Below, one piece after another: positions 38,708-50,082 of a stretch of DNA of 64,000 nt. This stretch comes from Actinokineospora pegani (GTDB lineage: Bacteria; Actinomycetota; Actinomycetes; Mycobacteriales; Pseudonocardiaceae): contig NZ_WHOL01000091.1 of the NCBI RefSeq assembly GCF_009745975.1, positions 56,173-120,172 of the forward strand. The letters are read 5' to 3'. Made by a program: the position numbers and the translations under genes. Position 1 is the first letter of the stretch. Every line of letters starts with the position of its first letter. A model generated the notes under the pieces. That model saw nothing but the letters and a program-made list of their open reading frames with translations. It was not told where the DNA came from and ran no database searches.

Positions 38708-39145
38708 GTGGTAGGTGACGCCGCGCAGGTGTCGGTCTTGCCTGTCCCAGGCATTCCCGACACGATGGTCGCGGGCACCTCCGGGACGCTGACGTTCTAC
38801 CAGGAAGTGTTCGGCGGCGACCTGGTGCTCAACACCTTCGCCGACAACGGCGCGGCCGACGAGCCGTTCGCCGACCTGATCATGCACAACATGCTCACCA
38901 CCGAGGCCGGCTACACCCTGATGGCCTCGGACACCCCGCCGGGGATGGAGTTCACGCCGGGCACCAACATCACCATCAGCCTCAGCGGCGACGACGCCGA
39001 GGACCTGCGCGGCTACTGGGAGCGGCTCGCCGAGGGCGGGACCGTGGCCGTGCCGCTGGAGCGCCAGGTCTGGGGCGACGAGTTCGGCCAGCTCACCGAC
39101 CGGTTCGGCACCCCGTGGATGGTCAACATCTCGACGGCGGGCTGA
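38708..39145 (+). CDS. PhnB-like VOC-superfamily protein with atypical N-terminus
   Basis: This 145-residue protein has the PhnB-like pattern LTFYQEVFGGDLVLNTFADNG, DLIMHNMLTTEAGYTLMASD and FGQLTDRFGTPWMVNIS. The family usually opens with a strand like LNPYLxFxGNA before the FY motif. Here the first 27 residues (MVGDAAQVSVLPVPGIP) do not match it, so the 5' end may be rearranged or the gene decaying. It starts at a GTG; an ATG at 38765 would give an even shorter protein. Confidence 0.65.
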   Translation: MVGDAAQVSVLPVPGIPDTMVAGTSGTLTFYQEVFGGDLVLNTFADNGAADEPFADLIMHNMLTTEAGYTLMASDTPPGMEFTPGTNITISLSGDDAEDLRGYWERLAEGGTVAVPLERQVWGDEFGQLTDRFGTPWMVNISTAG

Positions 39146-39211
39146 TCTTCCTCCCCCGGTCGTGTCGAAGGGCTCCCGGCCGGGAGACGACGATGCCATT
39201 CGTTGTTGCGC

Positions 39212-39247
39212 CCGAGTTGTCCACAACCCCCGGAATTCATCCACAGA
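39212..39247 (+). repeat. DnaA-box-like repeat module, copy 2
   Basis: CCGAGTTGTCCACAA and, five bases later, GGAATTCATCCACAGA lie in the intergenic region before the PEP-utilising gene. It is near-identical to the reverse complement of 20823-20857. Confidence 0.7.
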
Positions 39248-39334
39248 AAGGGAAAGCGGGAACCCGAAGCGGATGTGACACCCGATCCGGGGTAACCCCA
39301 CCACTTCGCACCGATCCACGGGCACACTGTTGGC

Positions 39335-41656
39335 ATGGGGGAAACACCACTCACCACGCCGCTCTCGCACGCCACCGACCACGCCGAAGCGGGCGGCAAA
39401 GCCCGTTCGCTCGCCGCTCTGCTCCGGCACGGCTTCCCCGTCCCGGACGGGTTCGTCGTCACCACCTCCGCCTATCGCCGCCGCGGCGACCCGGAGACCG
39501 CCGCCGCGATCGCACAGGCCGCCCGGGGGCTGACCGGGCCGGTGGCCGTCCGCTCGTCGGCCACCGCCGAGGACCTCCCCGGCCTGTCCTTCGCGGGTCA
39601 GCACGACACGGTCCTCGGCGTCGAGGGGCCGGAGGCGATCCTCGCGGCGGTCCGGAAGTGCTGGGATTCGCTCGACTCGGAACGAGCCCGCGCTTATCGG
39701 GAGCGAACGGGGATCGCGCACGCCGAGATGGCCGTGGTCGTCCAGCGCCTGGTACCCGCCGAGGCCGCGGGTGTGCTGTTCACCGTCGACCCGGTCACCG
39801 GGGTCGAGGCGATGGTGATCAACGCGGGGTGGGGGCTGGGTGAAACGGTGGTCGACGGGACGGTCACGCCGGACACCTATGTCCTGGGGCCGCAGGCGCG
39901 GCGGGAGGTCGGGGACAAGGCTGTCCGGACGGTGTTGACCGCTACCGGTACGGCTGTGCAGCCGGTGCCAGAGGCGATGCGGCGGGAGCAGGTCCTCGAC
40001 GAGGGGCAGATCCAACGGCTGGCGGCGTTGGGGGACAGAGCGCACCGGGTGTTCGGACCGTCCGATGTGGAATGGGTGTGGGACGGGTCGGAGTTCGCTG
40101 TCGTCCAGGTGCGGCCGGTCACCGGGCAGGCGGCCGAGGCGCGGGAGTGGAACGACACCGTGCGGGGCGACTACCTGTGGACCTGCGTCAACCTCGGCGA
40201 GGCGGTGCCCAGCGTGATGACGCCCGCGACCTGGTCGGCGGTGTCCGCGCTCGCGCCGCCGCCGCTGGCCGGGCACCGGATGACCGGGATCGTCGGCGGG
40301 CGCTTCTACCTCAACGTCAGCGCCGCGATCGCCGTCGGGCGGGCCCTCGGCCTGGGGGCCCTGGTGCGCAAGGGGATGCGGCAGACGATGGGCGAGCTGC
40401 CCGACGACATCCCGCGGTTGCCGCTGTCCCGGTTCGAGGCGGTCAAGGGTGCACTGCGGGTCGCCCGGAAGATGCTCGGTGCGGCGACGCGGTACCGGCG
40501 CACGATCTCCCGGTTGGTGGCGGGCAACGCCCGTCGCTGCGCTGACCTGCGGGAAGCGATCACCTCGGCCGCCACGCCCGCCGCGCTGGCCGCCCTCTGG
40601 CGCTCTGACCTGCACGACCTGCTGCACACCGACTGCCGCACCTTCGACACCGGCGCGCGCCAGGGCGGGCCGGGCAGGCTGCACGCCAGGGTCCGCGCGC
40701 TCGTCGGCGAGCGCGACGCCGCCACGCTGGTCACCGGACTGCACGACGACAGCGCGCGGCTGGACAGCCTCGGGCCGGTGCTCGGCCTGGCCCGGGTCCG
40801 GCGGGGCGAGCTGGACCGGGCCGAGTACGCCCGCGTCTGGGGCCACCGCTGCGCCGACGAGTTCGAGCTGTCCGCGCCGCGCCCGGCCGAGGACCCCGCC
40901 TGGCTCGACCGGGAACTGGCGCACGCCGACGGCGACCCCGACGAGCTGCTGCGCGCCCAGCGCCAGGCCCGCGAGCGGGCGTGGGCCCGCCACCCGCACC
41001 TGCGCGCCAAGCTGCGCGCGCCCCTGGCCAGGGCCGCCGCCGCGGCCAGGGAACGGGAACGGGCGCGTTCGGAGGTGGTGCGCTGCTTCGCGGTCCTGCG
41101 CGCCTTCTGGCTGCGCGCGGGTGAGTTGACCGGGCACGGCGACGACGTGTTCTTCCTGCCCGAGGCCGAGTTGCTGCGCGTCCTCGACGGGGACCAGGGC
41201 CCGGTGGCCGCCGTCCCCGGCAGACGGGTCGCCTACGAGCGCTACCGGGCGCTGCCGCCGTACCCGCCGGTGATCCGCGGCCGGTTCGACCCGGTGTCCT
41301 GGGCGGCGGGGAGGGGCGCGCCGGCAGGCGGGGCGGCCGGCATCACCGGTTTCCCCGGCGCGGCCGGGGTGGTCGAGGGGGCCGTGCGGGTGTTATCCAC
41401 TGTGGAGGAGGGGGTGGCGTTGCAAGCGGGGGAGGTGTTGGTGACGACGGTGACCAACATCGGCTGGACGCCGCTGTTCCCGCGCGCGGCCGCCGTGGTC
41501 ACCGACATCGGCGCCCCGCTGTCGCACGCCGCCATCGTCGCCCGTGAGCTGGGCGTCCCCGCCGTGGTCGGCTGCGGGGACGCCGTCGCCCGGCTGCGCA
41601 CCGGGACCAGGGTGCGCGTCGACGGCGCGGCCGGGACCGTGACGGTGCTCGGGTGA
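39335..41656 (+). CDS. PEP-utilising phosphotransferase (rifampin phosphotransferase / PEP synthase-like)
   Basis: This 773-residue protein has an N-terminal PPDK-type ATP-grasp domain (EAGGKARSLAALLRHGFPVPDGF, VAVRSSATAEDLPGLSFAGQ, AAGVLFTVDPVTG, GLGETVVDGTV), a helical central domain, and a C-terminal swivelling His domain with the phospho-acceptor His in TDIGAPLSHAAIVARELGVPA. The layout matches rifampin phosphotransferases more than true PEP synthases, since it lacks a PEP-binding TIM barrel. It is shorter than typical RPH (about 865 residues), with a reduced segment between GFVVTTSAY and VAVRSS. The substrate is unproven. It is coupled to mobA by a 4-nt overlap. Confidence 0.82.
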   Translation: MGETPLTTPLSHATDHAEAGGKARSLAALLRHGFPVPDGFVVTTSAYRRRGDPETAAAIAQAARGLTGPVAVRSSATAEDLPGLSFAGQHDTVLGVEGPEAILAAVRKCWDSLDSERARAYRERTGIAHAEMAVVVQRLVPAEAAGVLFTVDPVTGVEAMVINAGWGLGETVVDGTVTPDTYVLGPQARREVGDKAVRTVLTATGTAVQPVPEAMRREQVLDEGQIQRLAALGDRAHRVFGPSDVEWVWDGSEFAVVQVRPVTGQAAEAREWNDTVRGDYLWTCVNLGEAVPSVMTPATWSAVSALAPPPLAGHRMTGIVGGRFYLNVSAAIAVGRALGLGALVRKGMRQTMGELPDDIPRLPLSRFEAVKGALRVARKMLGAATRYRRTISRLVAGNARRCADLREAITSAATPAALAALWRSDLHDLLHTDCRTFDTGARQGGPGRLHARVRALVGERDAATLVTGLHDDSARLDSLGPVLGLARVRRGELDRAEYARVWGHRCADEFELSAPRPAEDPAWLDRELAHADGDPDELLRAQRQARERAWARHPHLRAKLRAPLARAAAAARERERARSEVVRCFAVLRAFWLRAGELTGHGDDVFFLPEAELLRVLDGDQGPVAAVPGRRVAYERYRALPPYPPVIRGRFDPVSWAAGRGAPAGGAAGITGFPGAAGVVEGAVRVLSTVEEGVALQAGEVLVTTVTNIGWTPLFPRAAAVVTDIGAPLSHAAIVARELGVPAVVGCGDAVARLRTGTRVRVDGAAGTVTVLG

Positions 41657-42201
41657 GGGCCGGGATCGTCGTCGCCGGGGGAGCGGGGCGCAGGCTCGGC
41701 GGGGTCGACAAACCCGCGCTCGTCGTCGGCGGGCGGACCCTGCTCGACCGCGCGCTGGACGCGCTGGGTGAGGTGCGGACTGTCGTCGTCGGACCCGAGC
41801 GGGCGACCAGCAGGCCGGTGGAGTGGACGCGGGAGGACCCCGCCGGGACGGGGCCGGTGGCCGCGGTGCGCGCCGGGGTCGAACGGTTGTCCGATCTGTC
41901 CGATGAGGCCGTTGTGGTGCTCCTGGCCGCGGACCTGCCCGCCGTCACGCCCACCGTGGTGCGCCGGGTGGCCGACGCGGTGGGGGAGTCCGGGGCGGTG
42001 CTGGTCGACGCGGCAGGTCGGGAGCAGTGGCTCCTCAGCGCGTGGCGGCTGGGCGCGCTGCGCCGGGCGGTGCCGGTCGAAGCGGCAGGCCTGGCGCTCC
42101 GGCGGGTGCTCGCCGGGCTCGCGCCGGTCGCTGTGGACGACGTGGACGGGGCCGCCGGGGACATCGACACGCCGGACGACCTGACCCGCCTCGATGGGTA
42201 G
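41653..42201 (+). CDS. mobA: Molybdenum cofactor guanylyltransferase MobA-like
   Basis: This 182-residue nucleotidyltransferase opens with the signature VVAGGAGRRLGGVDKPALVVGG, then VVLLAADLPAVTPTVV for the metal-binding Asp, and ends DIDTPDDLTRL. MobA attaches GMP to molybdopterin. The GTG start overlaps the stop of the PEP-utilising gene. There are no other Moco genes nearby, so a related NTP-transferase role remains possible. Confidence 0.8.
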   Translation: MRAGIVVAGGAGRRLGGVDKPALVVGGRTLLDRALDALGEVRTVVVGPERATSRPVEWTREDPAGTGPVAAVRAGVERLSDLSDEAVVVLLAADLPAVTPTVVRRVADAVGESGAVLVDAAGREQWLLSAWRLGALRRAVPVEAAGLALRRVLAGLAPVAVDDVDGAAGDIDTPDDLTRLDG

Positions 42202-42273
42202 TTCACAGGCTTCTCACCGGCCATCGGGTTTGCTGGGCCCCGGTGGAATGACCCTGTTGCAAGGAGGATGCCG

Positions 42274-43326
42274 GTGACCGAGCCCGGTCAGGCCGAGGTC
42301 CAGAACGAGGCGGCGACGCCTGCTCGGGACGCCCAGTTGCTCGAGCGGACCGTGTTCGAGGTCAAGCGCGTCATCGTCGGCCAGGACCGGCTGGTCGAGC
42401 GGATGCTCGTCGGCCTCCTGGCCAAGGGCCACCTGCTGCTCGAGGGCGTGCCCGGCGTGGCCAAGACCCTCGCGGTGGAGACCTTCGCCCGCGTCGTGGG
42501 CGGCTCGTTCTCGCGCGTGCAGTTCACCCCCGACCTGGTGCCCGCCGACATCCTCGGCACCCGCATCTACCGGCAGGGCCAGGAGCGCTTCGACGTCGAA
42601 CTGGGCCCGGTGGTGGCCAACTTCGTCCTCGCCGACGAGATCAACCGCGCCCCGGCCAAGGTCCAGTCCGCGATGCTGGAGGTCATGGCCGAGCGGCACG
42701 TGTCCATCGGCGGGCAGACCTTCCCGATGCCCGACCCGTTCCTGGTGCTGGCCACCCAGAACCCCATCGAGAACGAGGGCGTCTACCCGCTGCCCGAGGC
42801 GCAGCGCGACCGCTTCCTGTTCAAGATCCTCGTCGAGTACCCGACGGTCGAGGAGGAGCGCGAGATCGTCTACCGGATGGGCGTCACGCCGCCGCAGCCG
42901 CAGCAGGTGCTCAGCCCCGAGGAGCTCAGCAGGCTGCAGGGCGTCGCCTCCACGGTGTTCGTGCACCACGCGCTGGTCGACTACACCGTCCGGCTCGTGC
43001 TGGCCACCCGCAGCCCGGCCGAGCACGGCCTGTCCGACGTCGCCGGGTGGATCGCCTACGGCGCGTCCCCGCGCGCCAGCCTGGGCATCGTCGCCGCCTC
43101 GCGCGCGCTGGCGCTGGTCCGCGGCCGCGACTACGTGCTGCCCCAGGACGTCGTCGACGTGGTCCCCGACGTGCTGCGCCACCGCCTCGTGCTGTCCTAC
43201 GACGCCCTGGCCGACGGCGTGCCCGTCGAGCACATGGTGTCGCGCGTGCTGCAGACCGTGCCGCTGCCGCAGGTGTCCGCCCGGCCGTCGAACGGCGCCC
43301 CCGCAGGGGTGGCGGGCAGGTCGTGA
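42274..43326 (+). CDS. moxR: MoxR-family AAA ATPase
   Basis: This 350-residue MoxR ATPase has Walker A LEGVPGVAKT, Walker B VLADEINRAPAKVQSAMLE, sensor 1 VLATQNPIENEG and the arginine-finger region LPEAQRDRFLFKI. It corresponds to Rv1479 (moxR1), following ripA in mycobacteria and probably acting as a chaperone for envelope or stress functions with the next two genes. GTG at 42274 is preferred because AAGGAGG ends six bases upstream; an ATG two codons earlier touches that site. Confidence 0.95.
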   Translation: MTEPGQAEVQNEAATPARDAQLLERTVFEVKRVIVGQDRLVERMLVGLLAKGHLLLEGVPGVAKTLAVETFARVVGGSFSRVQFTPDLVPADILGTRIYRQGQERFDVELGPVVANFVLADEINRAPAKVQSAMLEVMAERHVSIGGQTFPMPDPFLVLATQNPIENEGVYPLPEAQRDRFLFKILVEYPTVEEEREIVYRMGVTPPQPQQVLSPEELSRLQGVASTVFVHHALVDYTVRLVLATRSPAEHGLSDVAGWIAYGASPRASLGIVAASRALALVRGRDYVLPQDVVDVVPDVLRHRLVLSYDALADGVPVEHMVSRVLQTVPLPQVSARPSNGAPAGVAGRS

Positions 43327-44275
43327 CCAACCCGCAGGACACCGGTCCGGAGGGCAAGCGTCCTGACTGGGCGCCCCCGGTGCTGCGGGGCGACCGGATG
43401 GAGGCGGGCCTGCGGCTGCTGGAGATCGACGTCCGGCGCAGGCTCGACGGCCTGTTGCAGGGCAACCACCTCGGCCTGGTCCCCGGCCCCGGCTCCGAGC
43501 CGGGCGAGGCCCGCCCGTACGCGCCCGGCGACGACGTGCGCCGGATGGACTGGGCCGTCACCGCGCGCACCACGACCCCGCACATCCGCGAGACCGTGGC
43601 CGACCGCGAGCTGGAGACCTGGCTGGTCGTCGACCTGTCGGCCAGCCTGGACTTCGGCACCGCCGCCTGCGAGAAGCGCGACCTGGCCGTGGCCACCGTC
43701 GCCGCCATCGCGCACCTGACCCGCGGCGGCGGCAACCGGATCGGCGCGCTCATCTCCACCGGCGCGGACCTGATCCGCGTCCCCGCCCGCGGCGGTCTCG
43801 CGCACGCCCGCGGTCTGGTCCGCAAGGTCGCCCAGACCCCGCGCGCCACCGAGGGGGTGCGCGGCGACCTGGCCTCGGCCATCGAGCAGCTGCGCAGGCC
43901 CCCGCGCCGCCGCGGCCTGGCCGTGGTCGTCTCCGACTTCCTCGGCGACACCGGCTGGCAGCGGCCGCTGCGCGCGCTGTCGCTGCGCCACGAGCTGGTC
44001 TCGGTCGAGATCGTCGACCCGCGTGACGTGGAGCTGCCCGACGTCGGCACCGTCGTGCTCGCCGACCCCGAGACCGGTCGCCAGCGCGAGGTCACCGCCT
44101 CGGCGCTGCTGCGCAAGGAGTTCGCCGCGGCCGCCGCCGAGCACCGCGACGCCGTGGCCACCGGCATCCGCCGCGCGGGCAGCGGCCACCTCGTGCTGCG
44201 CACCGACTCGGACTGGATCGCCGACACGGTGCGCTTCGTCGTCTCCCGCAAGCGCCGGTGGTCCGGGGGTGCCGC

Positions 44276-44279
<4 letters not shown>
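43323..44279 (+). CDS. DUF58 domain protein
   Basis: This 318-residue protein carries the DUF58 signature ARPYAPGDDVRRMDWAVTAR, then WLVVDLSASLDFGT and GLAVVVSDFLGD, which resemble a degenerate VWA fold. It is soluble and encoded between moxR and a VWA membrane gene with GTGA overlaps at both ends, the typical MoxR-DUF58-VWA operon (Rv1479-1481). It probably bridges the ATPase and its client. Confidence 0.92.
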
Positions 44280-46118
<1,839 letters not shown>

Positions 46119-46210
46119 GCCGTGTTGCGAAAGCCGCTGTTCGCGATAGCCGCGCCGGACGCGGCCCCTGGCGGTCACGACTCTCATCGAACCGACTTCC
46201 GAAACACGAC
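46119..46210. mobile_element. MITE copy 2 (92 bp) between fabG and inhA, flanked by CTAG
   Basis: The ends GCCGTGTTGCGAAAG and CCGAAACACGAC are imperfect inverted repeats. CTAG flanks both sides (46115-46118 and 46211-46214). The sequence shares AAAGCCGCTGT, CGCGATAGCCGCGCC and CTCTCATCGAAC with the 88-bp copy at 11389-11476 and differs mainly in the middle. It has no coding capacity. Confidence 0.85.
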
Positions 46211-46318
46211 CTAGGCCACTTCCCGGCGCCGTCCCCGGCTCCGCGGCGGGACGGCGGCACGGCAGGGCGGCGAGTGACAGGCACTCCCGTTGGAATCGCA
46301 CTCAGGAGGAACCCCGGC

Positions 46319-47086
46319 ATGACCGGTCTGCTCGAAGGCAAGCGGCTGCTGATCACCGGCGTGATCACCGACTCGTCCATCGCGTTCCACGTCGCCAAGG
46401 CGGCCCAGGAGCAGGGCGCCGAGGTCGTGCTCACCGGGTTCGGCCGGATGAGCCTGGTCACGCGCATCGCCAAGCGGCTGCCCAAGCCCGCCCCGGTGAT
46501 CGAGCTGGACGTGCAGGACACCGAGCAGCTCGACAGCCTGGCCGACCGGGTCCGCGAGCACGTGGACGGCCTCGACGGCGTCGTGCACGCCATCGGCTTC
46601 GCCCCGCAGTCCTGCCTCGGCGCGCCGTTCCTCGACGCCCCCTGGTCGGACGTGGCCGTGGCGCTGGAGGTCTCCGCCTACTCGCTCAAGTCGCTGGCCG
46701 TGGCCGCGCTGCCGCTGCTGTCGCCCGGCTCGTCGATCGTCGGCCTGGACTTCGACGCCCGGGTCGCCTGGCCCGCCTACAACTGGATGGGCGTGGCCAA
46801 GGCCGCATTCGAGTCCACCAACCGCTACCTGGCCCGCGAGCTGGGCCCCCGGGGCGTGCGGGTCAACCTCGTGGCCGCCGGGCCGGTGCGCACGATGGCC
46901 GCCAAGTCCATCCCCGGCTTCTCCGAGCTGGAGGACGCCTGGGGCGACCGCGCCCCGCTGGGCTGGGACGTCAACGACGCCACCCCGGTCGCCAAGTCGG
47001 TGTGCGCGCTGCTGTCGGACTGGCTGCCCGCCACCACCGGCTCGATGGTCTGGGTCGACGGCGGCGTGCACGCCACGGGCATGTGA
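46319..47086 (+). CDS. inhA: Enoyl-ACP reductase InhA
   Basis: This 255-residue protein has the InhA-type SDR features: [20 protein letters not shown] at the cofactor site, [21 protein letters not shown], the catalytic Tyr and Lys in [16 protein letters not shown], and [17 protein letters not shown] in the substrate loop. It is the NADH enoyl reductase of FAS-II in mycolata. AGGAGG precedes the ATG. The gap to fabG is 200 bp and includes a MITE, unlike the tight mycobacterial operon, so it may have its own promoter. It is about 14 residues shorter than M. tuberculosis InhA. Confidence 0.95.
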   Translation: MTGLLEGKRLLITGVITDSSIAFHVAKAAQEQGAEVVLTGFGRMSLVTRIAKRLPKPAPVIELDVQDTEQLDSLADRVREHVDGLDGVVHAIGFAPQSCLGAPFLDAPWSDVAVALEVSAYSLKSLAVAALPLLSPGSSIVGLDFDARVAWPAYNWMGVAKAAFESTNRYLARELGPRGVRVNLVAAGPVRTMAAKSIPGFSELEDAWGDRAPLGWDVNDATPVAKSVCALLSDWLPATTGSMVWVDGGVHATGM

Positions 47087-47100
47087 GCTGAGATCTGAGC

Positions 47101-48129
47101 ATGACCGACGCACTGCTCTGGCTCTCCTTCGGCGGCCCCGAGGGCCCGGCCGAGGTCCGCCCGTTCCTGGAGAACGTCACCCGGGGTCGCGGCGTGCCCC
47201 CGGAACGCCTGGACGAGGTGGAACAGCACTACCAGCACTTCGGCGGCGTCTCCCCGATCAACCGGCTCAACCGCGAGGCCATGGACGCGGTGCGCGCCGA
47301 GCTGGCCGCGGCCGGGATCGACCTGCCGGTGTACTTCGGCAACCGCAACTGGCACCCGATGGTGGAGGACACCCTCGCCACGATGGCCGCCGACGGCGTC
47401 ACCACGGCGCTGGTCTTCCCGACCAGCGCCTACGGCGGCTACTCGGCTTGCAGGCAGTACGACGAGGACATCGCCCGCGCCCGCGCCGCGTTCGGCGCGG
47501 GCGCCCCCGACCTGGTCAAGCTGCGCCACTTCTTCGACCACCCGCTGTTCGTCACCGCCTTCGCCGACGCGGTCCGCGCCGCCGCCGAGGGCCTTCCCGG
47601 GGACTACCGGCTGGTCTTCACCGCCCACTCGGTCCCCGAGTCGGCCGACCGCGCCGCGGGCCCGCCGGAGGAGGGCGGCCGCCGCTACTCCCGCCAGGTC
47701 ACGGAGGCCGCCCGTCTCGTCGCCGCCGAGGTCGGCCGCCCCGACCACGACGTGGTGTGGCAGTCGCGCTCCGGGCCGCCGCAGATCCCCTGGCTCGCCC
47801 CGGACATCGTCGACCACATCGAGGCCCTGCACGCCGAGGGCGTCCCCGGTGTCCTGGTGTGCCCGGTCGGGTTCGTCAGCGACCACCTGGAGGTCGTCTG
47901 GGACCTGGACACCGAGGCCAAGGAGCGGGCGGACGAGCTGGGCATGGCCTTCGCCCGGGCCGCGACGCCGAATGGCGATCCCCGGTTCGCCGCGTTGGTC
48001 GTCGAGTTGGTCCAGGAGCACCTCGCCGGCGCCGCGGTCCGCAAGCTCTCGGACTTCCCCAAGGCGGGGTGCACGCTCAACGGCGCCCCGTGCGCGGTGG
48101 CGTGTTGCGAACCCGCCCGCCGCCGGTAG
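47101..48129 (+). CDS. hemH: Ferrochelatase (coproporphyrin III type) with [2Fe-2S] cysteines
   Basis: This 342-residue enzyme inserts iron into the porphyrin ring for heme. Motifs include [12 protein letters not shown], the metal-site His in YFGNRNWHP and [14 protein letters not shown], and Glu in the helix [11 protein letters not shown]. The C-terminal cysteines in [13 protein letters not shown] plus the Cys in [10 protein letters not shown] fit the [2Fe-2S] cluster of actinobacterial ferrochelatases. It follows inhA by 14 bp as in mycobacteria (Rv1485). Confidence 0.95.
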   Translation: MTDALLWLSFGGPEGPAEVRPFLENVTRGRGVPPERLDEVEQHYQHFGGVSPINRLNREAMDAVRAELAAAGIDLPVYFGNRNWHPMVEDTLATMAADGVTTALVFPTSAYGGYSACRQYDEDIARARAAFGAGAPDLVKLRHFFDHPLFVTAFADAVRAAAEGLPGDYRLVFTAHSVPESADRAAGPPEEGGRRYSRQVTEAARLVAAEVGRPDHDVVWQSRSGPPQIPWLAPDIVDHIEALHAEGVPGVLVCPVGFVSDHLEVVWDLDTEAKERADELGMAFARAATPNGDPRFAALVVELVQEHLAGAAVRKLSDFPKAGCTLNGAPCAVACCEPARRR

Positions 48130-48133
48130 CGCC

Positions 48134-49963
48134 TCACAGGTTGCTGAAGGCGCTGACGAACACGTCCGAGATGTCCGTGGGTGAGGTCTTGGCGTCGAAC
48201 CACAGGGCCTTGGAGTTGACCGCGATCTGGCGCAGTGTGTCCACGTCGGCGCCCTTGCCGTAGGGGATGGTGAAGATGCGGACGCTGGTCTCGGATTGCT
48301 GGGCGTCCACCGTGGCGAGCATGCGGTCCCTGCCTGCCGGGTCGTCGGGGAAGTTGGCGCCGTCGGTCAGCAGGACGATGGCGTTGATGGAGCGGGCGTC
48401 GATCTCGTCGGTCATCTTGCGGTGGGCCTCGATGACGGTGCGGTAGAGGTCGGTGTTGCCCTTGGCCACCAGGCCGTCGACCGCCTGGTCGAGGCGGTCG
48501 GCGACGTCGCGGACGGGGGTCATGGGCAGGACCTCGGTGTGGCCGGGGGAGGAGAACGACCACAGGGCGACGCTGTCGGCGTCGCCGAGGAGCTGGGCCG
48601 CTTCCTTGACCGCGGGCTTGAGCAGTTCGATCTTGGACTTGTCGCTGGCGGGGGAGGCGGTGGTGCCGTCGTCGACGGCGGGTTCGTTCATGGAGCCGGA
48701 CACGTCCAGCACGATCAGCACCCTGGCGGGCTTGCGGGTCTCCTCCCAGCCCTTGACCATGCGCTGCAGGACGGCGGGCGTGGGTGGGGGCAGCGGGGTC
48801 AGCGCCTGGTTCGGCGACAGGCCCAGGGTGCGGCCGAGCTGCTCGGTTGGCTGCCCGGCCCGGCCCTCGGCGTCGACCGGGGGGCGGAAACCGGCGTCGG
48901 ACAGGCGGGCCCGCTGGTCCTCCTCGAGCAGGAAGGCGCGGAAGTCGTCGGCGGCCTCGCGCTGCTCCAGGGTGGCGCCGCCGAGCACGATGAACGGGTG
49001 GTCGAACACCACCGTGCCGTCCTTGGGGTAGATGGCGGTCAGCGGCCGGTTCGGCTTCTCCGAGGGGTTGGCCAGCTTGGCCGGGTCGCCGTCGGGAACG
49101 CCCAGGTTGTACAGGTGCACCAACTGCTCCTGCATCACGATGGCGCTGACGAACGGCTTCTCGGGGTTCTTGCGGTCCTCCTCGTAGATCTGCACCGCGT
49201 ACTTGGCCGCGTCGTCGCCGTAGCTGCCGACGGAGCTCTCCACGTCGTGCACGAACGCGCTCACCCTCGGGTCGGACACCGTCGCGTCGGTCGGTTCGCC
49301 ACCGGTCACCGCCAGCGACGCGGCGTGGTAGGTCGCCACCGTCGCGCCCAGGCCGGAGCTGGAGAACAGCGGGTTGTCCCGGCCGAGCACGAACTCGCCC
49401 CACTCCGGGTGCCCGTGGGCCGCCCAGCCGCCGGGGGCCTTGGACAGCTCGATCAGGTCGCTCCACCCCGGCTGCGGCGCGCGCTCGAGCAGCACGTCGG
49501 CCATCGGCTGCGGCATCGCCAGGACCACCGCGCTGGAGGCGATGGACGGCGGGACGTCGTCGACGGAGATGGACGGCTTGCCCGGCTCGGCCACCACCCG
49601 CAGCCACAGCGAGGTGCTGGGCAGCCACACCTGCGGCTGGGGCGCGCCCGCCTCGTCGGCGTCCCACCGGGTGGACAGCATGGTCGCGGCGGTGCCGGAG
49701 GTCAGGCCGTGCACGCTGACCTCGACGCACCGGCCCGCGCGGGTCGAGCGGCCGGAGCCGTTGTAGGCCGTCGCCATGTCGGCGATCAACTGGTCCTTCT
49801 CGGTCGAGGCGCTGACCTCGAACTCGACGCACGGCCCGGTGGCCGACGGGCGGTCGGTGAGCCGGTCGACCGTGATCACGGCGACCACCAGCGCGAGCAC
49901 GCCCAGCACGGCGCCGACCACCAGACCGGCCTTGCCGCGCCTCGTCCGCGTTGGTTGCGCCAC
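48134..49963 (-). CDS. Secreted/anchored solute-binding-like protein with C-terminal VWA domain
   Basis: This 609-residue protein has an N-terminal signal anchor (GLVVGAVLGVLALVVAVITV), then a bacterial extracellular solute-binding-like domain of about 330 residues (FEVSASTEKDQLIADMATAYN), then a VWA domain with MIDAS motif VLIVLDVSGSMNEP and IVLLTDGANFP. This SBP-VWA fusion is common in actinobacteria but its ligand is unknown. It is convergent with hemH, with only 4 bp between the stop codons. Confidence 0.88.
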   Translation of the reverse strand: MAQPTRTRRGKAGLVVGAVLGVLALVVAVITVDRLTDRPSATGPCVEFEVSASTEKDQLIADMATAYNGSGRSTRAGRCVEVSVHGLTSGTAATMLSTRWDADEAGAPQPQVWLPSTSLWLRVVAEPGKPSISVDDVPPSIASSAVVLAMPQPMADVLLERAPQPGWSDLIELSKAPGGWAAHGHPEWGEFVLGRDNPLFSSSGLGATVATYHAASLAVTGGEPTDATVSDPRVSAFVHDVESSVGSYGDDAAKYAVQIYEEDRKNPEKPFVSAIVMQEQLVHLYNLGVPDGDPAKLANPSEKPNRPLTAIYPKDGTVVFDHPFIVLGGATLEQREAADDFRAFLLEEDQRARLSDAGFRPPVDAEGRAGQPTEQLGRTLGLSPNQALTPLPPPTPAVLQRMVKGWEETRKPARVLIVLDVSGSMNEPAVDDGTTASPASDKSKIELLKPAVKEAAQLLGDADSVALWSFSSPGHTEVLPMTPVRDVADRLDQAVDGLVAKGNTDLYRTVIEAHRKMTDEIDARSINAIVLLTDGANFPDDPAGRDRMLATVDAQQSETSVRIFTIPYGKGADVDTLRQIAVNSKALWFDAKTSPTDISDVFVSAFSNL

Positions 49964-50082
49964 CGGTGCGTCCCTCCGTCCAGCCGGGCCACCCGCTCGT
50001 GAGCCCGGTCGGACATTGTCGCACCGACGATCTTCGGTTGTCCCGGTGTTTCGCCCTTCTGGCGGCCGAATGGCCTACGGGG

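Noticed and set aside
38708-39145. Frameshift restoring a normal PhnB N-terminus upstream
   Set aside because: A short RLNP-like match exists about 40 nt upstream in the same frame, but spacing is wrong and no start codon precedes it; probably chance.
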